From Bacillus sp. FJAT-42376 (lineage in GTDB: Bacteria; Bacillota; Bacilli; Bacillales; Bacillaceae), in NCBI RefSeq assembly GCF_003816055.1, contig NZ_CP033906.1:2232001-2296000 (forward strand): a stretch of DNA of 64,000 bases. Reading direction: 5' to 3'. A program made the translations under genes and the position numbers. Under the pieces are notes generated by a model that made no database searches, was not told the DNA's origin, and worked only from the letters and a program-made list of their open reading frames with translations. Below, piece by piece: positions 49,113 to 58,574 of the stretch; positions within the stretch are counted from its first letter, which is position 1, and every line of letters starts with the position of its first letter.

Positions 49113-49856
49113 ATGCAAAAGCATACGCATTATAAAGAGAGAAGGAATTTCGCCAAAAAAGCGGAAGAATTTAAGCAATTCCAGGAAAGTGTCGGACAGA
49201 CCTTTACCAATGAAAAACTTCTGTATCAGGCTTTCACCCATTCATCGTATGTGAATGAGCATCGAAAAAAACCTTATGAAGACAATGAGCGCCTTGAATT
49301 TTTAGGGGATGCCGTTCTTGAATTGACCGTCTCCCATTTTCTTTACAACAAATACCCGACGATGACAGAGGGAGATTTAACAAAACTGCGTGCAGCCATT
49401 GTATGCGAACCATCTCTCGTGTCATTCGCCAACGATCTGTCTTTCGGCAGTCTGATTCTTCTCGGAAAAGGGGAAGAAATGACAGGCGGCCGTGCGAGAC
49501 CTGCACTCCTTGCTGATGTTTTTGAAGCATTTATCGGGGCGCTTTATTTGGATAAAGGGCTGGACCCGGTAGTCGATTTTCTGAAGAAATATGTTTTTCC
49601 TAAGGTGAACGAAGGTGCTTTTTCTCATGTGATGGATTTTAAAAGCCAGCTTCAGGAGCTGGTGCAAAGAGATGGCAGAGGGCCACTGGAATATAAAATA
49701 CTTTCAGAAAAAGGACCTGCCCACAGCAGAGAATTTGAAGCTGTTGTATCTCTTGAGGGAGCAGTACTGGGTACAGGAAATGGCCGCTCCAAAAAAGAAG
49801 CCGAGCAGCACGCTGCCCAGGAAGCACTCTCCAAAATGCAAACGAACTCTAAATAA
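49113..49856 (+). CDS. rnc: Ribonuclease III
   Basis: The 247-aa enzyme cuts double-stranded RNA, including rRNA precursors and the SRP RNA precursor. The catalytic signature [14 protein letters not shown] is near residue 58, and a dsRNA-binding domain fills the last 75 residues ([13 protein letters not shown]...). The ATG at 49113 follows GATGGAGG; an earlier codon at 49044 lies in the acpP terminator. It leads the rnc-smc-ftsY group. Confidence 0.95.
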   Translation: MQKHTHYKERRNFAKKAEEFKQFQESVGQTFTNEKLLYQAFTHSSYVNEHRKKPYEDNERLEFLGDAVLELTVSHFLYNKYPTMTEGDLTKLRAAIVCEPSLVSFANDLSFGSLILLGKGEEMTGGRARPALLADVFEAFIGALYLDKGLDPVVDFLKKYVFPKVNEGAFSHVMDFKSQLQELVQRDGRGPLEYKILSEKGPAHSREFEAVVSLEGAVLGTGNGRSKKEAEQHAAQEALSKMQTNSK

Positions 49857-49988
49857 TCGGGCTGACCCCGCTTGACAGACTCCGCCTGCCGGCAAGATGG
49901 AAGCAGGAACGGAACTTGGACAGCAGGGCGGTCTTTTTTTGTAGACCCGTACGGGGTTTTAAAATCAGCTTTTCTTATAAAAGGATTG

Positions 49989-49997
49989 TGTTAAAAT
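49989..49997 (+). promoter_or_regulatory. Possible extended -10 promoter of smc
   Basis: TGTTAAAAT gives an extended -10 box 36 nt before smc, with no clear -35 box. An imperfect GC-rich hairpin with a T7 tail (49860-49940) lies upstream and may end rnc transcripts. Confidence 0.4.
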
Positions 49998-50032
49998 ATG
50001 TTTGAATTTAATGATGGTAAGGGGGATCTAAT

Positions 50033-53000
50033 ATGTTCCTCAAACGATTGGACATAGCAGGATTTAAATCCTTCGCAGATCGGGCAAGTGTCGATTTTGT
50101 CAAGGGAGTAACAGCTGTAGTAGGACCAAACGGAAGCGGAAAAAGCAACATTACGGATGCCGTTAGATGGGTACTCGGAGAACAATCCGCCAAATCGCTG
50201 CGCGGCGGCAAAATGGAAGACATCATCTTTGCCGGAAGCGACTCCAGGAGAGGGGTAAATCTTGCAGAAGTCACGCTGACTCTTGATAACGAAGATCATT
50301 TTCTTCCGATTGATTATCATGAAGTAAGCATTACAAGAAAAGTCTTCCGCTCAGGCGAAAGTGAATATTACATTAACAAACAGTCCTGCCGCCTGAAAGA
50401 TATCGTGGATTTATTTATGGACTCCGGCCTTGGGAAAGAAGCATTCTCCATCATCAGCCAAGGGAAAGTAGAAGAAATCCTGAGCAGCAAAGCGGAAGAA
50501 CGCCGAAGCATTTTTGAAGAGGCGGCCGGTGTTTTAAAATACAAAACGAGAAAAAAGAAAGCGGAACACAAATTAACCGAAACCCAGGATAACCTGAACC
50601 GTGTCCAGGATATCCTATATGAACTTGAGGGACAAGTAGAGCCTTTGAAGGTACAGGCTTCGATTGCGAAGGATTATCTGGAAAAAAAAGAGGAGCTTGA
50701 GCAGATTGAAGTTGCCCTCACCGTTCATGATATTGAAGAGCTCCATAAAAAATGGTCCAGTCTGACTTCTTCCGCAGAAAAAGGCCAGGAAAAAGAAGCG
50801 GAGCTTGCCCAATCCGTTCAGGCGCAGGAACTGGCGATCAAAGAATCCCGGACGAGGATAGCCGGCCTTGATGAGACCATTGACCGTCTTCAGCAGCTTC
50901 TTCTTCAAACAAGCGAGGAGCTTGAAAAGCTGGAGGGGAAGAAAGAGGTTTTAAAAGAAAGAAGGAAAAACGCACAGGCAAACCGCGGGCAGCTAGAACA
51001 GCTTATTCAGGAACTAACCGTTAAAATTGACGTCTTAAAGAAAGATCTTCAAGCAGAAGAAGAAAAGGTTGTCACGCTTTCAGCCGAAATGAAAGAAGCG
51101 AAGCAGCTAGTAAAAGAAAAGCAAATGCTGCTGGAAGCCATGAACGGAAATATAGACCATGATATCGAACTCTTAAAAAGTGAGTACTTTGAAGTGGTAA
51201 ATCAGCAGACTTCAGCTAAGAATGAATCTGCCTACATAATGGAGCAGCAGCGGCAGCAGTCTGTAAAAAATGAAAGGGTATCGGACAGCAACAGCAAATA
51301 TCTGCAGGAACGGCAAATTCTCTCTGAAAAGAAAGAGAAACTTCAGGAGGAGCTTTCTGTCCTTGAAGCGAAAATGGACGGGCAGATTGGCGCTTTCCGC
51401 GACGCACAGAAAAAGCTTGAATCGGATAAAGAAACTTATGCCAAGAAAGAATCAGCTCTGTATAAAGCCTATCAGTTTCTTCAGCAGACCCGGACCCGCA
51501 AGGAAATGCTCGAATCGATGCAGGAAGATTATTCCGGCTTCTTTCAGGGTGTTAAAGAAATATTAAAAGCACGTGACAGGTTCCCCGGCATTCACGGCGC
51601 CATAGCTGAACTGATAAAGACAAAAAAGGAATATGAAACGGCGATGGAGATCGCTCTCGGGGCAGCTTCCCAGCATATTGTGACCGATGATGAGCAAACA
51701 GCAAGAACAGCGATCGGCTTTTTAAAAAAGAATTCCTACGGCCGCGCTACCTTTTTGCCGTTATCCATTATGAAAAGCAGAAAAATAGGGAATGCCGACA
51801 AAATGAAACTGATGGAACAGCCGTCATTTCTAGGCATTGCATCGGAGCTTGCGGAATATGACAGCCGCTATTCTTCCGTAATCGAAAACCTGCTTGGCGC
51901 CGTTGTTGTGGCCCGTGATCTGAAAGGGGCAAATGAACTGTCAAGACTCCTCCAGTTCCGCTACCGGATTGTGACTCTGGAAGGGGATGTGGTCAATCCC
52001 GGAGGATCGATGACAGGAGGAGCTGTAAAGCAAAAAACCGGATCTCTTTTGAGCCGCAACAGAGAGATGGAAGCCATTACCGGACAGCTTAAAGAAATGG
52101 AAGCAAAAACCGGTCAGCTTGAACAGCAGGTAAAAGAGATGAAGCTTGCCATCCAGGAGCAGGAAAAGCTTGCAGAAAGCCTCAGACGCGAAGGGGATGA
52201 GCTTCGGACCAGCTTGAATACCGTTCAGCAGGCAGTCAAAGAAGCCGAGTGGGAAGTGAAAAATGTAAATGATCACTTGACCATTTATGACGCCGAAAAA
52301 GAATCCTTTGACCAGGAGCAGCAGAGAAATGAGACCCGGTTAAAGGAATTGAATACGGTGATGGAAAAAGCCGGTGCAAAACTCGAAGAAATGGATAAAG
52401 AAATCAGCAGGCTTTCCGCGTTGAAAAACTCCCAGGCGGAATCGAAAGCTTCCCTTCAGCAGGAATTGACGGATCTGAAAATTATCCTGGCCGGAAAACA
52501 GCAGTCATTTGAAAACGTAGCCGAAAAAGCAGGCCGTTTAAAAGAGGAGCTTGAGGGAAGCACAGGAAGACTTCAGGAAGCAACGGAAGATCTATCGCTA
52601 TTGACGACTGAAGTGACTTCCAATACGAGCGGAGAGCAAACCTTATCAAGCGCTTCTGCTGAAAAATTGAACGAGAAAAATAAGACCATTGAAATGATTG
52701 CGGAGAAAAGAACCGAACGCTCCGATCTTCAGCAGGCACTTGAGAAAATGGAGCTTGATTTAAAAGAGAGCTCCCGCCTTTATAAACAGATGGCAGACTG
52801 GCTGAAAGATGAAGAACTGAAGATTACCCGCCTAGGTATTGAGCTGGATACGAAGCTCAACCATTTAAGGGAGGAATATCTGCTTACGTTTGAACGGGCG
52901 AAAGAAAGGTACGAATTAACGCTTGAGCCCGAAGAAGCGAGGAGGAAAGTCCGCCTCATTAAGAGGGGGATTGATGAACTCGGAACGGTTAATCTCGGAG

Positions 53001-53599
53001 CGATTGATGAACATGAAAGAGTTTCAGAACGCTATCAGTTCCTGCATGACCAGAGAGAAGACCTTCTTGAGGCGAAAGACACGCTTCATCAGGTGATTGA
53101 CGAAATGGATGAAGAGATGAAAAGGAGATTTTCCACTACTTTTGATCAAATCCGCGCCCATTTTGAAACCGTCTTCCAGGCCTTGTTCGGAGGAGGAAGG
53201 GCGGAATTGAGGCTTTCCAATCCGGAAGATCTTCTGAACACCGGCGTGGATATCGTCGCCCAGCCGCCAGGTAAAAAACTGCAGCATTTAAGCCTCTTGT
53301 CAGGAGGGGAAAGGGCATTGACGGCCATTGCCCTGCTATTCTCGATCCTGAAAGTAAGACCGGTGCCTTTCTGCATTCTTGATGAGGTAGAAGCTGCACT
53401 CGACGAAGCCAATGTTTTCCGTTTTGCCCAATACTTAAAAAAATTCAGTGAGCAAACTCAATTCATTGTCATTACACACCGAAAAGGTACGATGGAAGAA
53501 TGCGATGTTCTATACGGTGTTACGATGCAGGAATCCGGAGTATCCAAGCTTGTATCGGTAAGACTGGATGACACAAAGGAATTTGCCGCTGTAAAGTGA
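50033..53599 (+). CDS. smc: Chromosome segregation ATPase SMC
   Basis: The 1188-aa protein folds into a long antiparallel coiled coil with an ABC-type head. Walker A GPNGSGKSN is at residues 32-40. The hinge with its Gly-rich loop (NPGGSMTGGA) lies about residues 515-680. The signature LSGGERALTAI and Walker B CILDEVEAALDEAN are near the C-terminus. It condenses and aligns the chromosome with ScpAB. Length is normal for Bacillus. Confidence 0.97.
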   Translation: MFLKRLDIAGFKSFADRASVDFVKGVTAVVGPNGSGKSNITDAVRWVLGEQSAKSLRGGKMEDIIFAGSDSRRGVNLAEVTLTLDNEDHFLPIDYHEVSITRKVFRSGESEYYINKQSCRLKDIVDLFMDSGLGKEAFSIISQGKVEEILSSKAEERRSIFEEAAGVLKYKTRKKKAEHKLTETQDNLNRVQDILYELEGQVEPLKVQASIAKDYLEKKEELEQIEVALTVHDIEELHKKWSSLTSSAEKGQEKEAELAQSVQAQELAIKESRTRIAGLDETIDRLQQLLLQTSEELEKLEGKKEVLKERRKNAQANRGQLEQLIQELTVKIDVLKKDLQAEEEKVVTLSAEMKEAKQLVKEKQMLLEAMNGNIDHDIELLKSEYFEVVNQQTSAKNESAYIMEQQRQQSVKNERVSDSNSKYLQERQILSEKKEKLQEELSVLEAKMDGQIGAFRDAQKKLESDKETYAKKESALYKAYQFLQQTRTRKEMLESMQEDYSGFFQGVKEILKARDRFPGIHGAIAELIKTKKEYETAMEIALGAASQHIVTDDEQTARTAIGFLKKNSYGRATFLPLSIMKSRKIGNADKMKLMEQPSFLGIASELAEYDSRYSSVIENLLGAVVVARDLKGANELSRLLQFRYRIVTLEGDVVNPGGSMTGGAVKQKTGSLLSRNREMEAITGQLKEMEAKTGQLEQQVKEMKLAIQEQEKLAESLRREGDELRTSLNTVQQAVKEAEWEVKNVNDHLTIYDAEKESFDQEQQRNETRLKELNTVMEKAGAKLEEMDKEISRLSALKNSQAESKASLQQELTDLKIILAGKQQSFENVAEKAGRLKEELEGSTGRLQEATEDLSLLTTEVTSNTSGEQTLSSASAEKLNEKNKTIEMIAEKRTERSDLQQALEKMELDLKESSRLYKQMADWLKDEELKITRLGIELDTKLNHLREEYLLTFERAKERYELTLEPEEARRKVRLIKRGIDELGTVNLGAIDEHERVSERYQFLHDQREDLLEAKDTLHQVIDEMDEEMKRRFSTTFDQIRAHFETVFQALFGGGRAELRLSNPEDLLNTGVDIVAQPPGKKLQHLSLLSGGERALTAIALLFSILKVRPVPFCILDEVEAALDEANVFRFAQYLKKFSEQTQFIVITHRKGTMEECDVLYGVTMQESGVSKLVSVRLDDTKEFAAVK

Positions 53600-53613
53600 A
53601 AGGATGATAGACA

Positions 53614-54597
53614 ATGAGTTTCTTTAAAAAGCTGAAAGAGAGCATCACGAAGCAGTCTGATACCGTATCAAATAAATTTAAAGATGGTCTAACTAAAACC
53701 CGTTCCAATTTCTCAAACAGAGTCAATGAACTTGTTTCCCGATTCCGAAAAGTGGACGAAGAATTTTTTGAAGAATTGGAAGAGATTCTGATTGGTGCAG
53801 ACGTGGGTGTGGCAACGGTCATGGATTTGATTGATGAGCTGAAGTCCGAAGTCAAGCGCCGCAACATACAGGATCCGCTGGAAGTCAGAGACGTGATCTC
53901 AGAGAAGCTTGTTGACATTTATGATCATGGCAAAGAATCCAGTTCCGAGCTTAATCTGAAGGACGGCCAGCTGAATGTCATTTTAGTAGTCGGTGTGAAC
54001 GGAGTGGGAAAAACAACCACCATCGGAAAACTCGCCAATAAATTCAAAAACGAAGGAAAGACAGTTGTTCTGGCTGCGGGAGATACATTCCGTGCCGGTG
54101 CCATCGAACAGCTTGAGGTGTGGGGACAGCGGACAGGCACAGCCGTTATTAAGCAATCGGAAGGGTCAGACCCTGCTGCGGTTATGTTTGATGCGGTCCA
54201 GGCAGCAAAAGCGCGGAAGGCAGATGTACTAATCTGTGACACAGCCGGCCGGCTTCAAAACAAAGTTAACCTCATGAACGAGCTTGAAAAAGTAAAACGC
54301 GTCATTGAACGGGAGATTCCGGGAGCTCCCCATGAAGTACTTCTGGTCCTCGATGCAACCACTGGCCAAAATGCAATGAGCCAGGCAAAGCAATTTTCCC
54401 AATCCACAAATGTTACCGGGATTGTCCTGACAAAACTGGATGGAACCGCTAAAGGCGGAATTGTTCTGGCGATCCGAAACGAACTGGAAATTCCGGTGAA
54501 GTTCGTCGGATTAGGCGAAAAAATTGATGACCTCCAGGAATTTAATGCCCAGCAATATGTTTATGGACTATTTGCAGATTTAGTAGAAGAAGCGTAA
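53614..54597 (+). CDS. ftsY: Signal recognition particle receptor FtsY
   Basis: The 327-aa SRP GTPase receives Ffh-ribosome complexes at the membrane. The N domain (helical, residues 1-110) precedes the G domain with GVNGVGKTTT at about residue 127, DTAGRLQ and TKLDGTAKGG. The acidic A domain is short, as in Bacillus. It lies 14 nt after smc. A strong terminator follows, then 1 kb of repeats separates it from its partner ffh. Confidence 0.96.
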   Translation: MSFFKKLKESITKQSDTVSNKFKDGLTKTRSNFSNRVNELVSRFRKVDEEFFEELEEILIGADVGVATVMDLIDELKSEVKRRNIQDPLEVRDVISEKLVDIYDHGKESSSELNLKDGQLNVILVVGVNGVGKTTTIGKLANKFKNEGKTVVLAAGDTFRAGAIEQLEVWGQRTGTAVIKQSEGSDPAAVMFDAVQAAKARKADVLICDTAGRLQNKVNLMNELEKVKRVIEREIPGAPHEVLLVLDATTGQNAMSQAKQFSQSTNVTGIVLTKLDGTAKGGIVLAIRNELEIPVKFVGLGEKIDDLQEFNAQQYVYGLFADLVEEA

Positions 54598-54600
54598 GAG

Positions 54601-54627
54601 AAAAAAGCCTGGTATCCAGGCTTTTTT
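54601..54627. terminator. Bidirectional terminator after ftsY
   Basis: AAAAAAGCCTGG pairs perfectly with CCAGGCTTTTTT over a 3-nt loop, so it can work on both strands. It begins 3 nt after the ftsY stop. Confidence 0.93.
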
Positions 54628-54767
54628 TCATGGGAATGGGAATCGGCAGTATTCGGAGTACACATTCACAGCGAATCAGCGTTCAAGAAAATAAAAATGA
54701 GGATAAATGTTATCAATTACAAAGAATCTTGCATCCTGGCTATGGCCATGAGGCTGGATTTATGGGG

Positions 54768-54908
54768 AATTGCTGACATGCGGCTCATAATTGCTGACTT
54801 TTTTTGGGGAATTGCTGACTTCTAGGTGATAATTGCTGACTTTGTTTGGAGAATTGCGGACTTTCTGTAGGGAATTGCTGACTTTTAAATAATAATTGCT
54901 GACTTTGC
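54768..54908. repeat. 21-bp tandem array, seven units
   Basis: The core AATTGCTGAC (once AATTGCGGAC) starts at 54768, 54789, 54810, 54831, 54852, 54873 and 54894, exactly 21 bp apart each time. TTT usually follows. The base pair before the core alternates between GGG/GAG and AT types, giving a looser 42-bp rhythm. No ORF with a start codon covers it. Confidence 0.93.
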
Positions 54909-54911
54909 TTT

Positions 54912-54990
54912 AGGTTGGTACTTTGAGTCTCTCGGTCGGGAACTTCAATGTCCCATTCGGCATGAGCAAACGCCGTATGGAACTTAGTTT
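54912..54990. repeat. Partial unit of the modular palindrome family (U0)
   Basis: TCTCTCGGTCGGGAACTTC to GGAACTTAGTTT aligns with the 3' half of unit U3 (55310-55370). The 5' half is missing, so this is a decayed or truncated copy. Confidence 0.65.
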
Positions 54991-54993
54991 ATG

Positions 54994-55676
54994 TGTCTAG
55001 CTCCGGGGCGGCTAGCCGTTCGGCCGCTTCGCTGGCCCTGTCAAAGTCAAAGAGCGACTTTGTCAGTTCCAGCTCCACCGTCTCTCACGGCTGGGCAAGC
55101 CGCCTGCGCTTTTCTAAGTGTCTAGCTTCGGCGGCTAGCCTCTCGAGGTCATAAGCCCCTTCTCCTGCGGAAGGAAAAACCACCTTCCTCCGGCGAAGGG
55201 TCTTATGCTTGTCGAGGCTGAGCAAGCCGCCTTCGCTTTTCTTGGTGTGTCTAGCTCCGGGCGCTATGCCTCAGGGGCATTTCACCCCCTCGGTCGAGGC
55301 AAAGAGCGCCTCTCGGTCGGGGGCTCCAATGTCTCTCAGCGCTAAACAAGCGCCGCATCGAACTTAGTTTCTGTGTCTAGCTCCGGCGGCTAGCCGTTCG
55401 GCTGCTTCGCTATCTCGGGCCCGCACGATGCGGGTCAGTTCTGCGTTGCGGCAGGACGCCGCGCTCTTAGCAGAACTTCCTTTAAAAAAGCGCCTCTCGG
55501 TCGAGAGCTCCATCAGCTCTCACGGCTGAGCAAGCCGCCTTATCGAACTTAGTTTTTTTGTCTAGCTCCGGCGGCTAGCCGTTCGGCTGCTTCGCTCTCT
55601 CGGTCGAGGCAAAGAGCGCCTCTCGGTCGAGAGCTCCATCAGCTCTCACGGCTGAGCAAGCCGCCTTCGCTTTTCT
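54994..55676. repeat. Array of five modular palindromes (U1-U5)
   Basis: Units start with TGTCTAGCT(C/T)CGG at 54994, 55119, 55248, 55374 and 55559. Each opens with GGCGGCT and closes with AGCCGCC, or in U3 with GGCGCT and AGCGCC, so the stem is kept while the bases change. Between the arms lie different palindromes, for example CAAAGTC/GACTTTG (U1), CATAAG/CTTATG (U2), AGTTCTGC/GCAGAACT (U4) and GAGAGCT/AGCTCTC (U5). Units end in TTCGCTTTTCT or ATCGAACTTAGTTT. No gene is seen in this stretch. Confidence 0.9.
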
Positions 55677-55691
55677 AGTCAAGATAAAAAC

Positions 55692-55720
55692 TTGACATGC
55701 TTTCCCAAACTCGGTACACT
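55692..55720 (+). promoter_or_regulatory. Promoter of ylxM-ffh
   Basis: TTGACA (55692-55697), a 17-nt spacer and TACACT (55715-55720), right after the last palindrome. It makes the ylxM-ffh transcript independent of ftsY. Confidence 0.8.
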
Positions 55721-55765
55721 GTAATTGTTGTAAAGGCATTTCACTTAACAAAAGGGGAGAGAGCC

Positions 55766-56098
55766 GTGATTTTAGAGAAAACGACGCGGATGAATTACCT
55801 CTTTGATTTTTATCAGTCACTGCTTACATCGAAGCAGAAGAGCTATATGTCTCTTTATTATCTCGATGATTATTCCCTCGGTGAAATTGCCGAAGAGTAC
55901 AGCGTCAGCAGACAGGCCGTTTATGATAATATTAAACGGACCGAAACGATGCTTGAGCAATACGAAGAAAAGCTGCTGCTACTTCATAAGTTTCAGAAGC
56001 GCAATGCAATTTTGAAACAGCTTAAGGAACTTGCGTCTGAAACGGATCGCGAAGGACAGCTGCTGGATCTCATTGAAGCGCTGGATAATTTGGAATAA
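55766..56098 (+). CDS. ylxM: SRP-associated DNA-binding-like protein YlxM
   Basis: The 110-aa protein has a sigma-70 region-4-like helix-turn-helix ([20 protein letters not shown] near residues 33-52). In streptococci YlxM binds the SRP RNA and Ffh. The GTG at 55766 gives the conserved N-terminus ([15 protein letters not shown]), with AAGGGGAGAG upstream. An in-frame ATG at 55697 lies in the promoter. It precedes ffh by 13 nt. Confidence 0.92.
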   Translation: MILEKTTRMNYLFDFYQSLLTSKQKSYMSLYYLDDYSLGEIAEEYSVSRQAVYDNIKRTETMLEQYEEKLLLLHKFQKRNAILKQLKELASETDREGQLLDLIEALDNLE

Positions 56099-56111
56099 GG
56101 AGGCGGTGCAG

Positions 56112-57455
56112 ATGGCTTTCGAAGGATTGGCCGACCGGCTTCAGCAGACGATAACGAAGATTCGCGGCAAAGGGAAAGTTTCCGAGGCCGATGTAAAAGA
56201 AATGATGCGGGAAGTCCGTCTTGCTCTGCTTGAAGCGGATGTTAACTTTAAAGTTGTTAAAGACTTTGTCAAACGTGTGAGCGAGCGCGCTGTCGGCCAG
56301 GAGGTCATGCAGAGTCTCACTCCCGGACAGCAGGTCATTAAGGTCGTTAAGGAAGAATTAACGGCATTAATGGGCGGAGAGCAAAGCAAGATTGCAGTTG
56401 CGAAGAAGCCGCCGACGGTCATTATGATGGTCGGGCTCCAAGGGGCAGGTAAGACGACGACGACAGGGAAACTTGCGAATCTTCTCAGGAAGAAACAAAA
56501 CCGCAAACCTCTTCTGGTTGCTGCAGATATCTACCGGCCAGCTGCGATTAAACAGCTGGAGACCCTTGGAAAACAGCTGAATATGGACGTTTTCTCACTT
56601 GGTGATCAGGTAAGCCCTGTTGAAATTGCGAAGCAGGCGATTGCCCATGCCAAGCAGGAGCACCATGACTATGTGCTGATTGATACAGCAGGCCGTCTTC
56701 ATGTGGATGAAAATCTGATGGATGAGCTGTCACAAGTGAAAGAACTGGCAAATCCGGATGAAATTTTCCTTGTCGTGGATGCCATGACCGGACAGGATGC
56801 AGTGAATGTAGCCCAGAGCTTTAATGAACGGCTCGGACTTACGGGCGTCGTGCTGACAAAGCTTGACGGAGATACCCGTGGCGGGGCTGCCCTTTCTATT
56901 CGTGCCGTAACCGACACGCCGATTAAATTTGTGGGTCTCGGTGAAAAGCTCGATGCGATTGAGGCGTTCCACCCTGAACGGATGGCATCAAGGATTCTTG
57001 GGATGGGGGATGTTCTCACCCTGATTGAAAAAGCTCAGGCGAATGTCGATGAAAATAAGGCAAAAGAGCTTGAGCAGAAAATGAGAACAGCGAGCTTTAC
57101 GTTTGATGATTTCCTTGAACAGCTTGGCCAGGTCCGCAGCATGGGACCGCTGGATGAACTGCTCGGAATGATTCCCGGCGCCGGAAAGATGAAGGGGCTG
57201 AAGAACGTTCAGGTCGATGAGAAGCAAATTGGTCATGTGGAAGCGATTATCAAATCCATGACCAAGGAAGAAAAACAGCATCCGGAAGTCATCAATGCCG
57301 GACGCAGAAAGCGGATCGCCAAGGGCAGCGGTACGTCCGTTCCGGAGGTAAACCGTCTTCTTAAGCAATTTGAAGATATGAAAAAGATGATGAAGCAGAT
57401 GACCAGCATGTCAAAAGGCAAGAGAAAAGGCGGCATGAAGTTTCCATTCATGTAA
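56112..57455 (+). CDS. ffh: Signal recognition particle protein Ffh
   Basis: The 447-aa GTPase binds signal sequences through its Met-rich C-terminal M domain (GMIPGAGKMKG, KKMMKQM) and SRP RNA. The G domain shows GLQGAGKTTTTG at about residue 108 and DTAGRLH, TKLDGDTRGG. The ATG at 56112 follows GGAGGCGG. Together with ftsY and ylxM it makes this the SRP region. Confidence 0.97.
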   Translation: MAFEGLADRLQQTITKIRGKGKVSEADVKEMMREVRLALLEADVNFKVVKDFVKRVSERAVGQEVMQSLTPGQQVIKVVKEELTALMGGEQSKIAVAKKPPTVIMMVGLQGAGKTTTTGKLANLLRKKQNRKPLLVAADIYRPAAIKQLETLGKQLNMDVFSLGDQVSPVEIAKQAIAHAKQEHHDYVLIDTAGRLHVDENLMDELSQVKELANPDEIFLVVDAMTGQDAVNVAQSFNERLGLTGVVLTKLDGDTRGGAALSIRAVTDTPIKFVGLGEKLDAIEAFHPERMASRILGMGDVLTLIEKAQANVDENKAKELEQKMRTASFTFDDFLEQLGQVRSMGPLDELLGMIPGAGKMKGLKNVQVDEKQIGHVEAIIKSMTKEEKQHPEVINAGRRKRIAKGSGTSVPEVNRLLKQFEDMKKMMKQMTSMSKGKRKGGMKFPFM

Positions 57456-57481
57456 ATTTCAGGTCTGTTAAGAAAAAACAC

Positions 57482-57510
57482 TTTACAAACCAATGCAACA
57501 TTGATAATAT
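57482..57510 (+). promoter_or_regulatory. Promoter before rpsP
   Basis: TTTACA (57482-57487), a 17-nt spacer and TAATAT (57505-57510), 37 nt upstream of rpsP. Confidence 0.7.
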
Positions 57511-57522
57511 ACTATCTTGTGA

Positions 57523-57819
<297 letters not shown>

Positions 57820-57820
57820 G

Positions 57821-58060
57821 ATGAATCAGATGATCGGGTTAATCGAAACAATTGTTAAGCCGCTAGTGGATGAGCCCGATATGGTTTCGGTGGAAGAAAA
57901 TGTTCAGAGCCGGGTCATTGTGTACCGTCTCACCGTCAGCCGGAACGATGTCGGAAAGGTCATCGGCAAGCAGGGCAGAATTGCAAGAGCCGTTCGTTCC
58001 GTTGTCTACGCAGCGGGGACACGCTCCTCTAAACGAATTCAGCTTGAAATTAACGATTAA
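57821..58060 (+). CDS. khpA: KH-domain RNA-binding protein KhpA
   Basis: The 79-aa protein is a single KH domain with the GKQGR loop (KVIGKQGRIARAV). In streptococci KhpA pairs with KhpB and affects division and small RNAs. It starts one base after the rpsP stop. It corresponds to YlqC. Confidence 0.92.
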   Translation: MNQMIGLIETIVKPLVDEPDMVSVEENVQSRVIVYRLTVSRNDVGKVIGKQGRIARAVRSVVYAAGTRSSKRIQLEIND

Positions 58061-58066
58061 CTTGAA

Positions 58067-58098
58067 GAGACGGGGACTTAAGCCCCCGTCTTTTTTTT
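58067..58098 (+). terminator. Terminator after khpA
   Basis: GACGGGG (58069-58075) pairs with CCCCGTC (58084-58090) and a T8 run follows. Confidence 0.9.
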
Positions 58099-58143
58099 AT
58101 GCCGTTCACTCTTTTTCCTATCTTCCTTATTTATTGGGAATAA

Positions 58144-58152
58144 TGATAAAAT
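58144..58152 (+). promoter_or_regulatory. Extended -10 promoter before ylqD
   Basis: TGATAAAAT is a good extended -10 box 33 nt before the ylqD start. No matching -35 box is seen. It follows the khpA terminator. Confidence 0.45.
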
Positions 58153-58184
58153 AGACAGAGTGTGTTGTGAAGGGTGGATGGCGC

Positions 58185-58565
58185 GTGAAGATCATGCAGA
58201 CGGTACATGTTATGCAGGTTCTGACTGAGAAGAGCAAGAACAAGCTTTTAGAGGGGTTTAACTCCAGCAGAGAGCAGCTTCACAGAGAATGCGATCAGCT
58301 CTATTTTCAGCTGAAAAAACTTGAGAAAACAAACATTAGCACTGAAATGAGGCAGCAATATAAAAAAGAAATTGAAAAGCGGAAAGACAAAATGAAGATG
58401 GTCGATTTTCAAATTGAGCAGCTTCATACACTTCCGCTTGGAAGCGAGCTGAAAGAAGAAGAGGTCCAGGCTCTTGTTGAGGTTGAGGTAGGGGATACCT
58501 GGCAAAGCCCGCTTTCCGAAAAACGCATCATTGTAAAAGATGGAATGATTATTGAAATATGCTGA
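58185..58565 (+). CDS. ylqD: YlqD family protein
   Basis: The 126-aa product has a long charged coiled coil in the middle (about residues 20-75) and a compact C-terminal part (EVGDTWQSPLSEKRIIVKDG). It matches the YlqD family, found between khpA and rimM in Bacillaceae. Its function is unknown. The GTG at 58185 has AGGGTGG 7 nt upstream. Confidence 0.88.
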   Translation: MKIMQTVHVMQVLTEKSKNKLLEGFNSSREQLHRECDQLYFQLKKLEKTNISTEMRQQYKKEIEKRKDKMKMVDFQIEQLHTLPLGSELKEEEVQALVEVEVGDTWQSPLSEKRIIVKDGMIIEIC

Positions 58566-58574
58566 GGTGACAGA

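Noticed and set aside
54768..54908. CRISPR array
   Set aside because: The repeat is only about 10-13 bp and the period 21 bp; CRISPR repeats are longer with 30-40 bp spacers, and no cas genes are in the window.
54994..55676. rRNA, tRNA or SRP RNA gene in the GC-rich stretch near ffh
   Set aside because: No tRNA cloverleaf, rRNA motif or SRP Alu/GGAA tetraloop pattern was seen; the repeat structure explains the composition.
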